NCBI RefSeq assembly: GCF_000315485.1 | Contig: NZ_JH992942.1 | Span: 288,028-352,027, forward strand | Direction: 5' to 3' | Source of the DNA: Bacteroides oleiciplenus YIT 12058 | GTDB taxonomy: Bacteria; Bacteroidota; Bacteroidia; Bacteroidales; Bacteroidaceae | DNA: 64,000 nt | In this document: positions 9,382 to 17,259 of the stretch, piece by piece | How positions within the stretch are numbered: position 1 is the stretch's first letter | Layout of the letters: each line of letters starts with the position of its first letter | The notes under the pieces: model-generated | What the model saw: the letters and a program-made list of their open reading frames with translations, nothing else | What the model was told of the DNA's origin: nothing | Database searches by the model: none | Translations under genes and position numbers: made by a program

Positions 9382-11403
9382 TTATTTGGAATCTGTCAGT
9401 TCAAAGATGAAATCCGTAAGTTGTCCATTAAGTGTTTGAATTTTCGTTTCACACTCATTTATAACAGAGTTGCGACGGTCAATATTTGCCTGACCTCTTT
9501 CCATCTCCTTAATGATGCTTTCAAGTTGACTTCTCACACTATTGATTTCTGTATCTACAGCACTTGCTGCATTGTCTGCCATTTGTGTGAAAGATTTGCT
9601 GACTTTAGATACTGCATCATCGGCTTTACTTGTAGCTTCATCACTAATTGATGAAACAATAACTTCAGAAACTTGTTTCTTTACACTTTCAATACTAGCA
9701 GCACCACCAGAATAAATACCGCGCCAAATCAGAGCGACAAGAGCTGCAATTCCTATGATAGGATTCGTAATGCCAAGTAAGAGAATGCCTGTTCCTACTC
9801 CAAGATCTAGTGCGAAGTTCTTTATAAAGTTTTTCGTATTAAATCCATTAACCATGACTTCTGCTCCACTTCCGGCCCCAACAAATAAGCACAAACCAGC
9901 TCCAACTGCACGTTCCCATCCAGAAGCTCCTTTTACATCTACTGAATTACCTGACATCTGTACGTAAATATCATCTATAGCCTTATAAATTTGCTCCAAG
10001 TCTTTCCCGCTCCTTTCAAAAATATCGTTAGCCTTTTCTTTTATTATTGGTTGAAGAGTTTCGTTATTCCAGGCAGAAAACTCTTCTTTTATTTTACCTG
10101 TTATGTAAGCTACTATTTCATCAGCAAGTTTTTTGAGTTTGCTTTTTGAAGCTAGTCCAACTTTAGTACTGGGGGTATACTCTTGCACCCACGCTGGAAT
10201 CTTATATGCGAGTTCTTTGAAATAACCAACAATAGTTCTACGTAAGTCATTTTGACAACGTTCAATACGTAATAGCATCTGACTATACATTTGCTGTTTC
10301 TGAGCCTCCAGGTCTGTCAATTGAGGTTGCACGATAGCATAGCGTTTCTTCAGTGTATCAAGACTGGTAGAAAGCTGTGCTCGTTGACTTGGAATGACTT
10401 TATAGAGTGCTTCTTTTGCGAGTATATTGCTGAGTTCTCTTGCAGGTTGAACAAGTTTAATTCGTCCTTTATCCTTTGTAAGGAACTCTGCCAGTTTGGC
10501 TTCAAATGCTGGCATTCCAGAGCCTTGATAAAGATTATCATTATGATTAACTTTTCCCTCAACAGCCTGCAAGGCAGATACGCAATAGACTGGATTTGTA
10601 GTAAACTGATCCACTTTCTTCTCAATAAATGCCTTAATCGATTCTCTTTCGCGCTGAGCAATACAGTCTATCCGATTCGCAACAAAAAACATGTCATCAA
10701 ATCCTTTGGCAACTAATATATCTTCTACAGTTTCCATTTCATTCTTAGCACATGCTTTAGTTGCATCGAGCAAAAATATGATGGCATCTGCCTTATCGAG
10801 GTACTCTAAAGTTACTTTTGTTCGCTCATCGGCTTCATTTAGTCCCGGAGAATCAATAATTTCAACACCTTCTTTCAATAATGGAGATGGATAGTAAAGT
10901 TCTACCGTTTTATAGGGGCTCATAAGTGATATCTCATCAGGATCTCCATCAGTTGGAATGACAACATACTTATTTATTTCGTCGTATTCAATATCCATTG
11001 GTGGGACATCCTTCATACCATGTGATTGCATGTATCTGAGTGTAGCTTCCGGAATACAATCCAATAGTCTACCAGGTAATGGATTGCAGAAGTGGAGTAC
11101 AGCTCGCTTTTCTGTTCCATACTTTATTTCGTTAATTACTGCTGTACATGGTAGTGCCTGAGTTGGAAGAATATCCTCACCCAAGAGGGCATTAATAAAT
11201 GTAGATTTTCCATTTTTGAAGGTACCAACAATCTGTATCTTAAATGAATCATTATTTACCTTTTCACTCAATTGCTTGAGATTATCAGCAAATTGAGGCA
11301 TAGCAAGGTCTTTAATTATTGTAGAAGACTCGCCAAGCATTTGTGCAAGGTTACTTCTCTTCTCCTTGAACCACGCATATCCTTGATAATTATCTGTACA
11401 CAT
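9382..11403 (-). CDS. Dynamin-family GTPase with membrane-inserting segment (second dynamin)
   Basis: 673 residues. GTPase motifs: P-loop GTFKNGKST (60-68), threonine of G2 in PCTAVINEI, DSPG (184-187), NRID (243-246). A helical stalk follows, then a strongly hydrophobic hairpin around residues 490-565 (GILLLGITNPIIGIAALVALIW) flanked by glycines, and a long C-terminal helical/coiled-coil tail. This is the layout of bacterial dynamin-like proteins and of LeoA-type proteins, in which the hydrophobic paddle inserts into membrane. It starts 15 bases after the preceding dynamin gene stops, so the two are almost certainly co-expressed and may form a heteromeric pair. Confidence 0.87.
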   Translation of the reverse strand: MCTDNYQGYAWFKEKRSNLAQMLGESSTIIKDLAMPQFADNLKQLSEKVNNDSFKIQIVGTFKNGKSTFINALLGEDILPTQALPCTAVINEIKYGTEKRAVLHFCNPLPGRLLDCIPEATLRYMQSHGMKDVPPMDIEYDEINKYVVIPTDGDPDEISLMSPYKTVELYYPSPLLKEGVEIIDSPGLNEADERTKVTLEYLDKADAIIFLLDATKACAKNEMETVEDILVAKGFDDMFFVANRIDCIAQRERESIKAFIEKKVDQFTTNPVYCVSALQAVEGKVNHNDNLYQGSGMPAFEAKLAEFLTKDKGRIKLVQPARELSNILAKEALYKVIPSQRAQLSTSLDTLKKRYAIVQPQLTDLEAQKQQMYSQMLLRIERCQNDLRRTIVGYFKELAYKIPAWVQEYTPSTKVGLASKSKLKKLADEIVAYITGKIKEEFSAWNNETLQPIIKEKANDIFERSGKDLEQIYKAIDDIYVQMSGNSVDVKGASGWERAVGAGLCLFVGAGSGAEVMVNGFNTKNFIKNFALDLGVGTGILLLGITNPIIGIAALVALIWRGIYSGGAASIESVKKQVSEVIVSSISDEATSKADDAVSKVSKSFTQMADNAASAVDTEINSVRSQLESIIKEMERGQANIDRRNSVINECETKIQTLNGQLTDFIFELTDSK

Positions 11404-11418
11404 TGCATTAAAGTATTT

Positions 11419-13320
11419 CTAATTAAACTGTTTCTTTAATATTTCAATTTTTTCAAGATGCATTAATACACTTTTTGCAGTCTCCTCGTTTTGGGGCTTA
11501 TTAGTATCTCTAATTAATGTACGCTGGGTCTGCATCCACTTTCTTTCACTATTGAGAGCTTCGGATATAATATCATTATATAGCATTTTTATCTTCACAA
11601 TGCAGTCACTCGATGCTTCCTTCACTATATTGGGAATTGTATCTGCAATAATCTTTTTCACCTGCTCTTTTTGCTTTTCAGCTTTCTTTGAGAAAACAGT
11701 GTTAGCTAACATATTTGCACCTGTACCTAGCCCTAGTGTTGCCAAAGGAATAAAGCCACCGCAGGATGCTAATGCAAGTGATGCTCCTAAGGTTATGGCT
11801 ACAGTAGTTAAAGTAGTCTGAGTTCTTCTTTTTGTCAAATCATCAAGTTGAACGCTTTTTTCATTTAAGTCGATAAAGAATGATTCTTTTGAATCTAATC
11901 CTCCTAACTCAAGATTCATAGCCATCTTAAATTGATTTGACAATTGATTATTCAGCCAACGTAAATCATTTGATACATGCTTAGCTGTAATCGAATCCAA
12001 TGTTAAAGAAACTGCAGCGAGTTCTGATTTAACTCTATAGGAATACTCTTTCTCTACCCATGATTTGGCTGAGGGCATTCTGTCTACCTCATGTTGAAGT
12101 CTCTCAATGATTGTTGCACCGCATTCATCCACTTTTTCTGTGAATTCATTCACACATTTATGACAGCGATTTACCATCTGATCGCGCAAATCTTGCCACT
12201 GTTCATGAACCTTTGATAATGCTATTAGCTTTTGATTGATAAGATTTTCTCTCTCATCATCTTTCGCCATAATGAGTTGCTTTTGCTGAAGCAGAACTCC
12301 ATGTGCTATATTAAGTACATTCTGGACATTTGACGTGAGCCATTGCTCGGTCAAATTGGCTCTATTCTCATTTGAAAGCCATATTTTTAGAAGAGCCTTG
12401 AGTTTATCTACACCCACAATCGATTTAAACTCATCTGTAGGCATTTTGACATTGTCATCTGCAACCACAATAGGCAAATTCATCTTGAGGGAGGTCAATT
12501 TTTTCCTTATAAAACGAACTACATTATCCCGCTCTTCAAACTTCACCTCATCTAATTTCGTGATGACCAATGCCATAAATGGAATTTTAGTCGAGAGGAT
12601 TTTCTGCTTTATAAAAGACTGTTCTGTCAGGCTTAATGGACTTGCTGCAGAGACAGCCATAACTGCAGCGTCTGTACACATTAAAGCTTGACCAATAACT
12701 TTTGCTCGTTTTACCTCCAAATCGCCTGCTCCCGGAGTATCCAGAATATCAATTGGATAATTCTTTAACCAATTGTTTTTCATAGAGATAAGAACCCTTC
12801 CTTCAGGCTCTTTTTCTCCAAAGTTAGATGCAGTAAGACCTTCCCATGATTGTTTGCAAAGTGAAAGCTCTTTTGATTTGTTTTCTTTCGGACTCCACAC
12901 AGTCATCTTTGGCTCTCCATAAGTAATGCGAGTAAGGAGAGCTGTAGTCGGAAGATCTGAAGTTGGAAGAATATCCGTATTCAACAATCTATTAATCAGT
13001 GTGCTCTTACCTCTATTAAATTCACCAACAAAAGCTATAGTAAATCTTTCTTCAAGTACTTTATTGTATAAATGAATTATTTCTGTAGCAAGGGGTGCCA
13101 TACCTATTGCTTTCAGAGATTGTACCGCGTTCTTAATACTATCAATCAAATTCTTGCGTAATTGTACTCGATTGATATTACAATTTTCTGTTGGCTTAAC
13201 ATCCTGATTCATTGTTCCCTCTTGTGGGATGGCTTCTTTGTCTTCACAAGGTGCATGCTGTTGCTTAATAACAGAGGCCGTTGGTGTTACAAAAAATGAT
13301 TTATTCTTAATCTTGTTCAT
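11419..13320 (-). CDS. Dynamin-family GTPase (first dynamin)
   Basis: 633 residues. An N-terminal ~50-residue polar extension precedes the GTPase domain: P-loop GEFNRGKST (99-107), G2 in LPTTALLTRITYG, DTPG (194-197), TKLD (254-257). A helical stalk follows, with a hydrophobic glycine-rich stretch near residues 510-555 (LGASLALASCGGFIPLATLG) as a likely membrane paddle. Its start overlaps the end of the upstream 183-residue gene by 14 bases, implying translational coupling. Family assignment rests on all G motifs plus size; the biological role (membrane repair, vesiculation or defence) is not shown by the sequence. Confidence 0.87.
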   Translation of the reverse strand: MNKIKNKSFFVTPTASVIKQQHAPCEDKEAIPQEGTMNQDVKPTENCNINRVQLRKNLIDSIKNAVQSLKAIGMAPLATEIIHLYNKVLEERFTIAFVGEFNRGKSTLINRLLNTDILPTSDLPTTALLTRITYGEPKMTVWSPKENKSKELSLCKQSWEGLTASNFGEKEPEGRVLISMKNNWLKNYPIDILDTPGAGDLEVKRAKVIGQALMCTDAAVMAVSAASPLSLTEQSFIKQKILSTKIPFMALVITKLDEVKFEERDNVVRFIRKKLTSLKMNLPIVVADDNVKMPTDEFKSIVGVDKLKALLKIWLSNENRANLTEQWLTSNVQNVLNIAHGVLLQQKQLIMAKDDERENLINQKLIALSKVHEQWQDLRDQMVNRCHKCVNEFTEKVDECGATIIERLQHEVDRMPSAKSWVEKEYSYRVKSELAAVSLTLDSITAKHVSNDLRWLNNQLSNQFKMAMNLELGGLDSKESFFIDLNEKSVQLDDLTKRRTQTTLTTVAITLGASLALASCGGFIPLATLGLGTGANMLANTVFSKKAEKQKEQVKKIIADTIPNIVKEASSDCIVKIKMLYNDIISEALNSERKWMQTQRTLIRDTNKPQNEETAKSVLMHLEKIEILKKQFN

Positions 13321-13858
13321 GATTCACACCATTTAAATATTTGTTATAGAACTCAGAATTTATAAATCTATACATAGGAAGCAATGATGGTTCTAGGATA
13401 GTTGACAGATGCTGAATCATCAACTTCTCATCATTGAGTGAATAATCAGAATCATCAATCAAGAATTGAACTACTTTATCATAATCCCTTAACGTGCTAC
13501 TCTTAAGGTTAGCATATTGTTCTCGATTGAGATTCTTTACTGCATCGTGACGAAACAATCCACATGCCTTCGCAAAATCAACTTTTGCAAAAGCTTGATC
13601 ACATGATAGGTCTTTAAACTGAACGACCTGTTTATGAGGTAGAGAATATTCAATGAGATATCTTATAGGGAAAACTAATGTTTTATCTGTTTCTCCGGTT
13701 ATTTTATATCGAAGGAATGGTATGGTTGCACACAGATTATCATTCTTAATGGAAAGAATGGGAAGACCGGCTACATACCCCATCGGTATAAGGGAACGTA
13801 CCACAGAACTACTTTTAAGTTCACCCATCAGTGTACTGATTAGTTTACTATTGTCCAT
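13307..13858 (-). CDS. Unknown cytosolic protein coupled to the first dynamin
   Basis: 183 residues, no signal peptide, no membrane segment, no motif I recognise. The N-terminal half looks like an alpha/beta fold with repeated hydrophobic strands (GLPILSIKNDNLCATIPFLRYKI), the C-terminal half is helical and acidic. It overlaps the following dynamin gene by 14 bases and begins 27 bases after the peptidase-like gene. The tight coupling suggests a dedicated accessory or regulator of that dynamin. Confidence 0.65.
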   Translation of the reverse strand: MDNSKLISTLMGELKSSSVVRSLIPMGYVAGLPILSIKNDNLCATIPFLRYKITGETDKTLVFPIRYLIEYSLPHKQVVQFKDLSCDQAFAKVDFAKACGLFRHDAVKNLNREQYANLKSSTLRDYDKVVQFLIDDSDYSLNDEKLMIQHLSTILEPSLLPMYRFINSEFYNKYLNGVNHEQD

Positions 13859-13885
13859 GTTATATCGTTTTTTGATTATTAATAA

Positions 13886-15091
13886 TTATGCCCAACAAAC
13901 AATCATCTGGCTATCACCTGCAGACCATGCATTTTCAAATACCTCAAGAGGAACCATTTCTCCTTTTCCATTAGGGGTTCCTGAATCATTTAATATGACC
14001 ATCGGATTGTCTTCATCAGAACGATCAATTCCGATAACCTCCACAGCATGGTCTGCTGTTGTTTCCGGAGAGAAGATATTATTCTCTTCGCCATACCAAA
14101 TTTGTCCGCTATCCACCCCAACGATAATTTTCTTACCATCATTCAGTTCTCTTTCAAGGTCTGACAAATCATTGTCAAACGACACTTGATTGTTTATCTC
14201 ATAATAATTCAGAAGTTTGTCCATATTTAAAGTTACTGTGCCACCACCATCGGCTTCATTAAACCAACCATTAGTTTCTGCAACTGTAACGAGTTCTTCG
14301 ATATCAACTTCTTGTCCAGTCAGTTGTTCTATAACAAATTTCTGAGAATAGATAGCACAACGACCTGTATTACCTTGAAACTCCCAATGTTCCATGTCTG
14401 AAGCAGGGGTTCCACTAACGAGCTCCTTTGGAGTTGAGGGATCGAAGTTATTTGAACCCTGATATGGGGAACTATAAACTGACGTTGCGTATTCTGGAGC
14501 GTCAAAACCAAACTGAGAAGAGAAGTCATGCAATGGATTATAATCCAATACAACAGGTGCTTCCTCAAATGTCGTTCCTGTATGAGATTCCCATACCAAT
14601 GTCTTATCCGGTAAACCATTACCCGTTGTATCGACAATTTGTTCTCGATATGAATAATCCGGATTGTGATCGTTATCCATATCAACAAATACATCTGTAG
14701 TTTGTAGAACCCCTGAATCACTATTATCTGCATGTGTATTAATCACCATATTAGCTTCACCATCACCGGTAAGGTCTATAAAAGTTTTCACGCTATCTGG
14801 TATGCCATCTTGGTCATAATCGAACATTTGGATAAAAGACTCAGAATAGCCATCCCCATTTCCATCAAAACTCCCCATCACAGTATCAATAATACCATTA
14901 TGGTCGCTGTCATCAGCAACCAAATACGTAGATGGATTTCCATAAGGGTCAAAATTTTGGAAACTTTCTGTATGATCAAAGTTCCCATCGCCGTTTGTAT
15001 CATAGAGAAAGACTAATGAGTTGTCATCCATAACAGCCATCGCATCCTCTATGCCATCGCAATTACTATCAAAAGTATAATAATCTAGCAT
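13886..15091 (-). CDS. Calcium-loop protein with C-terminal C39/papain-like peptidase domain
   Basis: 401 residues. Residues 8-162 hold eight acidic loops of the DxNxDGxxD type (DSNCDGIED 8-16, DTNGDGNFD 31-39, DGNGDGYSE 76-84, DYDQDGIPD 91-99, DTTGNGLPD 154-162 and others), resembling EF-hand or thrombospondin type-3 calcium loops. The C-terminal domain carries a plausible C39-like triad: Cys245 in NTGRCAIYSQ, His348 in ADHAVEVIGID, Asn368/Asp369 in VILNDSGTP. There is no signal peptide: the first calcium loop starts at residue 8 and a stop codon lies in frame 12 bases upstream of the ATG. It is co-oriented with the sigma/anti-sigma-like pair and three dynamins. A calcium-responsive cysteine peptidase is the inferred role. 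Confidence 0.75.
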   Translation of the reverse strand: MLDYYTFDSNCDGIEDAMAVMDDNSLVFLYDTNGDGNFDHTESFQNFDPYGNPSTYLVADDSDHNGIIDTVMGSFDGNGDGYSESFIQMFDYDQDGIPDSVKTFIDLTGDGEANMVINTHADNSDSGVLQTTDVFVDMDNDHNPDYSYREQIVDTTGNGLPDKTLVWESHTGTTFEEAPVVLDYNPLHDFSSQFGFDAPEYATSVYSSPYQGSNNFDPSTPKELVSGTPASDMEHWEFQGNTGRCAIYSQKFVIEQLTGQEVDIEELVTVAETNGWFNEADGGGTVTLNMDKLLNYYEINNQVSFDNDLSDLERELNDGKKIIVGVDSGQIWYGEENNIFSPETTADHAVEVIGIDRSDEDNPMVILNDSGTPNGKGEMVPLEVFENAWSAGDSQMIVCWA

Positions 15092-15178
15092 CTTGTTATA
15101 TTTCTAATTGTTATTACTTTAATTACAAAGAGAGTCATTTAGTAGGAATCTATCACTCTTTTTTTTAATATGACTTTT

Positions 15179-15676
15179 TTAGAATTCTTCATTGTAAACG
15201 TCTTCTATTGAAATATCTCCTTCATTAAAATTGCATGAATCTGCTGAGGTTTCCGTATGCATGCTCAAATCAGAATTCATCTCGTATAGTTCAGATATTA
15301 TATCAGAATCTATCTTATTTGAATCAGTATTTGTTAGGCTGAATTCAAGTTCATTACATTCATCTGATGGAGTATATGATTCACTATGAGCATGTGGAAT
15401 AATCGGTAAATCTTCAGTAGAAAAATATTCTTCTTGACAAACACTTATGTCACCTATCTCATCCATTGAATCAAAATCAATTATATTTTCTCTTTCCAAC
15501 TCTATTACATTTTGAGAAAATGCATCAAACATGGGTAAGGAATCCAATTGGCATTTTACAAACCAAGTTTCTTCGTTTGATAGATTTCCTTCCATATACG
15601 CTCCAAGCATTTCTTCAGAAACGGGTAAGTCATCGATGTCATTAAAACGACTTGTGATTTCATTGAGATTTTTCAT
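15179..15676 (-). CDS. Short acidic anti-sigma-like protein
   Basis: 165 residues, very acidic. Residues ~17-55 (LPVSEEMLGAYMEGNLSNEE, then two helices) resemble the N-terminal helical segment of anti-sigma factors of the zf-HC2 type, but without its zinc-binding His/Cys set. The remainder is low-complexity, rich in Glu, Asp and Ser, with no membrane segment. Its start overlaps the stop of the sigma-factor gene by four bases (ATGA arrangement), so the two are translationally coupled. A role in restraining the sigma factor is inferred from the segment and the coupling. Confidence 0.6.
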   Translation of the reverse strand: MKNLNEITSRFNDIDDLPVSEEMLGAYMEGNLSNEETWFVKCQLDSLPMFDAFSQNVIELERENIIDFDSMDEIGDISVCQEEYFSTEDLPIIPHAHSESYTPSDECNELEFSLTNTDSNKIDSDIISELYEMNSDLSMHTETSADSCNFNEGDISIEDVYNEEF

Positions 15677-16266
15677 ACTAATGCCTCCTTTCTAAGTATA
15701 CTACAGAATTGCGCTTTAGCAAGCTTGTGCTTATTATAATAGTTCGCCATTGTCATACATAAAATTTCGGCGGTTTCTTCATTGGATTTCTCTTCTAAAT
15801 AGCGAAGTTCAATGAGACGACGATAACGCTTATTGGGCATCATTTTTAGTATTACATGTACATCTTCCATATTTAGAGTTCTAAAATCTGATTCTAAAGA
15901 GTAGTCATCCCACTTTTTTTTATCACTATACACTTCTATTTTATCGTTTGAGTCGATTTTTCTTGCAAATAGTTGATGACAATAGTGCTCTGTAACAACT
16001 TTTAGCCACATGGTCAACGTACATCTAAAACCAAATCCTGCCAGTTTACATAGTCCGGTTTCCTTGTTTGGATAAAGTATGTAGACATATATTTCATTTA
16101 TAAGTTCTATAGGAGTATCACAGTCCGTATAATACTTATTATAAACGGTATAGAACATCGGATAACATTTTTTGTATAAATATTCTTTCGTAATGAAAGT
16201 ATCCCGATTTAGAATTGCAGAAACTATCTCTTGGTCGGTGTACTGGTTTATCTTCATCGTTTGCAT
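15673..16266 (-). CDS. Sigma-70-like (ECF-type) RNA polymerase sigma factor
   Basis: About 197 residues from the ATG at 16266 (MQTMKINQYTDQEIVSAIL); the frame is open to a GTG at 16365 that would add 33 residues. Region 2 is seen in the first ~100 residues (DQEIVSAILNRD, ELINEIYVYIL, FRCTLTMWLKVV). Region 4 is near the end (MMPNKRYRRLIELRYLEEKSNEETAEILCMT, a helix-turn-helix that recognises -35-type DNA). It heads the dynamin cluster and overlaps the anti-sigma-like gene by four bases, so it probably drives its own operon in response to an unknown signal. Confidence 0.75.
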   Translation of the reverse strand: MQTMKINQYTDQEIVSAILNRDTFITKEYLYKKCYPMFYTVYNKYYTDCDTPIELINEIYVYILYPNKETGLCKLAGFGFRCTLTMWLKVVTEHYCHQLFARKIDSNDKIEVYSDKKKWDDYSLESDFRTLNMEDVHVILKMMPNKRYRRLIELRYLEEKSNEETAEILCMTMANYYNKHKLAKAQFCSILRKEALV

Positions 16267-16388
16267 ATTATATTTTCTATAAACTGAGGACATGTATGTT
16301 GTTGCCACCCAATACAGCCCTTTAACTTCAACTATTACTCTCTGTTGCCTTTCTGCTTTCGCCACTCTTCCTTCTATTTTTTATCTAA

Positions 16389-16419
16389 CAAAATTTAATC
16401 TGGCAGTAAATATACCAAG
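16389..16419 (-). promoter_or_regulatory. Candidate promoter of the sigma/dynamin operon
   Basis: On the minus strand there is a -33 CTTG (16416-16419) and a -7 AAATTTTG (16389-16396), 19 bases apart. Each has one mismatch to the Bacteroides consensus. The position fits transcription into the sigma gene. A site for the locus's own sigma factor cannot be excluded. Confidence 0.4.
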
Positions 16420-17223
16420 TAGAGTATTTTACTATCGGAATAGTTTTGTACAGTAAAAAAACGACGATTTTAGAGATAGGTACTATTTTCTTCCAAAAAT
16501 ATTGAAATACTAAATAAAAGAAAAAAGGAGAATACGGTATTTATTACTGTATTTGTGAAAACATGTCTTATTGTGTCTAAAATGAGGATTATCCTGTTGA
16601 ATATTCTTGTAAGATTGGGATTTGAAGTGTATAAAGACTCTCAATAGGCTTTGCTAATATCTTAATTTTTCCCCTTTCTTTGTTGAAATCAGGTTGGTTT
16701 GAAGAAAATTGGGCATGAATTTGGGATAATGATAGATTTTAATATGTTGGAACATTGGCTATTCTTTACTTTTATGTCCTTTGTTTTATGTTGATGCACA
16801 TCTGTGGAGTACGTCCTTTATTGTTGTGAAGCAGTATACCTATCATTTGTAGAGTATGTGTTCTATAATTGTGGTTAATGCCAAAATATTAACTGTAAAC
16901 ACAGTAAGTATGCAGAGTTAACCCGATAAACACATGCAAGCTCTACCTCGAACTAATGAATGCGAGCAATAAATGGAATGAAGCGTGGCAGAAATTACTG
17001 AAATCCGAAATCTTTAGCACTATTTTGAGGAGGAAAAACGAGAAAACTAGAAGGTCTCGAAACATTCGTTTTATCTGGGTATTTGACTTTAATGATAAGA
17101 AAATCAGTGATATATTCTTTTTTCAGCCAAGTGTAGGTAAAAGTGGATATAAACTTTATATAACGATTGAGCTTTTTTCTGGAAAATTTGATAGAACTAT
17201 GGTTATATTTCATTGAAAATCAT
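16420..17223. other. Long AT-rich divergent intergenic region
   Basis: About 800 bases between the dynamin-cluster sigma gene and the divergent histidine kinase gene. An 86-codon frame (16956-17216, plus) is open but has no recognisable domain and is probably not a gene. Two imperfect copies of a ~26-base word lie at about 16804 and 16848 (GTGGAGTACGTC... and GTAGAGTATGTG...). No hairpin terminator, tRNA or coding signature was recognised. Confidence 0.45.
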
Positions 17224-17231
17224 TATGTTTG
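17224..17231 (+). promoter_or_regulatory. -7 element upstream of the TPR histidine kinase
   Basis: TATGTTTG is a perfect TAnnTTTG match, 28 bases before the start codon. No good -33 TTTG is seen at the expected distance, so it may need an activator. Confidence 0.45.
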
Positions 17232-17259
17232 TACGGATAAATAGCTTAATTGTAGTACT

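Noticed and set aside
14600..15070. Dockerin domain (cellulosome-type) in the calcium-loop protein
   Set aside because: Eight loops rather than the two-loop 22-residue duplicated dockerin pattern, no export signal and no cohesin nearby.
16956..17216. 86-codon plus-strand frame in the divergent spacer
   Set aside because: No recognisable domain; it sits in AT-rich DNA immediately before the kinase promoter.
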